NCBI GenBank assembly: GCA_027859055.1
Contig: JAQIBO010000454.1
Coordinates: forward strand, 1-5,101
Length of the DNA stretch: 5,101 nt
Direction of reading: 5' to 3'
From: Spirochaeta sp.
GTDB lineage: Bacteria; Spirochaetota; Spirochaetia; DSM-27196; Alkalispirochaetaceae
Made by a program: the position numbers and the translations under genes. Shown here piece after piece: positions 5,016 to 5,101 of the stretch. Position 1 is the first letter of the stretch. Each line of letters begins with the position of its first letter. A model generated the notes under the pieces. It saw nothing but the letters and a program-made list of their open reading frames with translations. It was not told the DNA's origin and did no database searches.

Positions 5016-5101
5016 GCATTCGCCTCCAGACGGTATCGATGCTGCTTCTCATAGTGAAACAGCTGGCTCTCATACTCCCGGCAGGTACGGGAGTAAAACC
5101 G
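5012..5101 (-). CDS. mntA: C-terminal end of an MntA-type nucleotidyltransferase antitoxin, 5' part beyond the window
   Basis: The minus strand enters at 5101 reading RFYSRTCREYESQLFHYEKQ and ends EANA at TGA 5014-5012 (29 codons seen). A helical, Tyr/Arg-rich C-terminus of the REYxxxLFxYxxxHRYRL type is what MntA antitoxins have before hepT. The catalytic domain lies outside the window, so the assignment rests mainly on the 4-base overlap with hepT and this tail. Confidence 0.7.
   Translation of the reverse strand, partial: RFYSRTCREYESQLFHYEKQHRYRLEANA
5023..5027 (-). promoter_or_regulatory. Shine-Dalgarno site deciding the hepT GTG start
   Basis: GGAGG on the minus strand, seven bases before GTG 5015. 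It lies within the last codons of the mntA-like gene, consistent with coupled translation of the pair. Confidence 0.75.

Noticed and set aside
1..5101. tRNA, rRNA, CRISPR arrays and insertion sequences
   Set aside because: No tRNA T-loop context, no regularly spaced repeats, and no transposase or terminal inverted repeats were found.

Overview
The window reads as an accessory, toxin-antitoxin-rich stretch of a bacterial chromosome. All credible genes lie on the minus strand. The GC content is moderate, and several minus-strand promoters carry a clean TATACT -10 box, so the DNA is bacterial rather than archaeal. Protein style (a winged-helix regulator of the polysaccharide-locus type, and a small partner upstream of an AbiEii protein) reminds me of Spirochaetota. 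That placement is recall-based and moderate to low in confidence.

Layout in the direction of transcription (right to left). (1) 5012-5101 is the last 29 codons of a gene that looks like the MntA antitoxin. It overlaps by 4 bases (GTGA) a complete HepT-type toxin gene at 4605-5015. (2) 4310-4604 has no credible gene. It holds a diverged copy of a repeat that also lies in the 3' part of the leftmost gene. (3) 3317-4309 encodes a RhuM-like DNA-binding protein, the usual partner of a Doc/Fic toxin in this arrangement. It contains an in-frame 9-bp tandem repeat and a perfect 34-bp palindrome. (4) 2964-3395 is the matching doc toxin gene. It is broken: no start codon, an in-frame amber codon, and a 5' end that overlaps the altered 3' end of its partner. 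The Fic motif itself is intact. (5) 2272-2963 is mainly non-coding. It holds two palindromic operators, two TATACT boxes, hairpins and a possible frameshifted Cys-rich ORF. (6) 1951-2271 and 1293-1946 form a two-gene operon: a small unrecognised protein followed by an AbiEii-type nucleotidyltransferase toxin. (7) 698-1292 is non-coding and carries the promoter and two operators of the last gene. (8) 1-697 encodes a winged-helix (MarR-like) regulator cut by the window edge.

The most interesting unexplained signal is a family of four palindromes, GTTCA-N5-TGAAC at the core. Two sit on the promoter of the winged-helix regulator and two sit in the leader region upstream of the AbiEii operon. This suggests one DNA-binding protein, perhaps the regulator itself, controls both its own gene and a toxin-antitoxin operon about 1.3 to 1.6 kb away. 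Three separate toxin-antitoxin type modules in 5 kb, one of them decayed, mark this as a gene-exchange hot spot.
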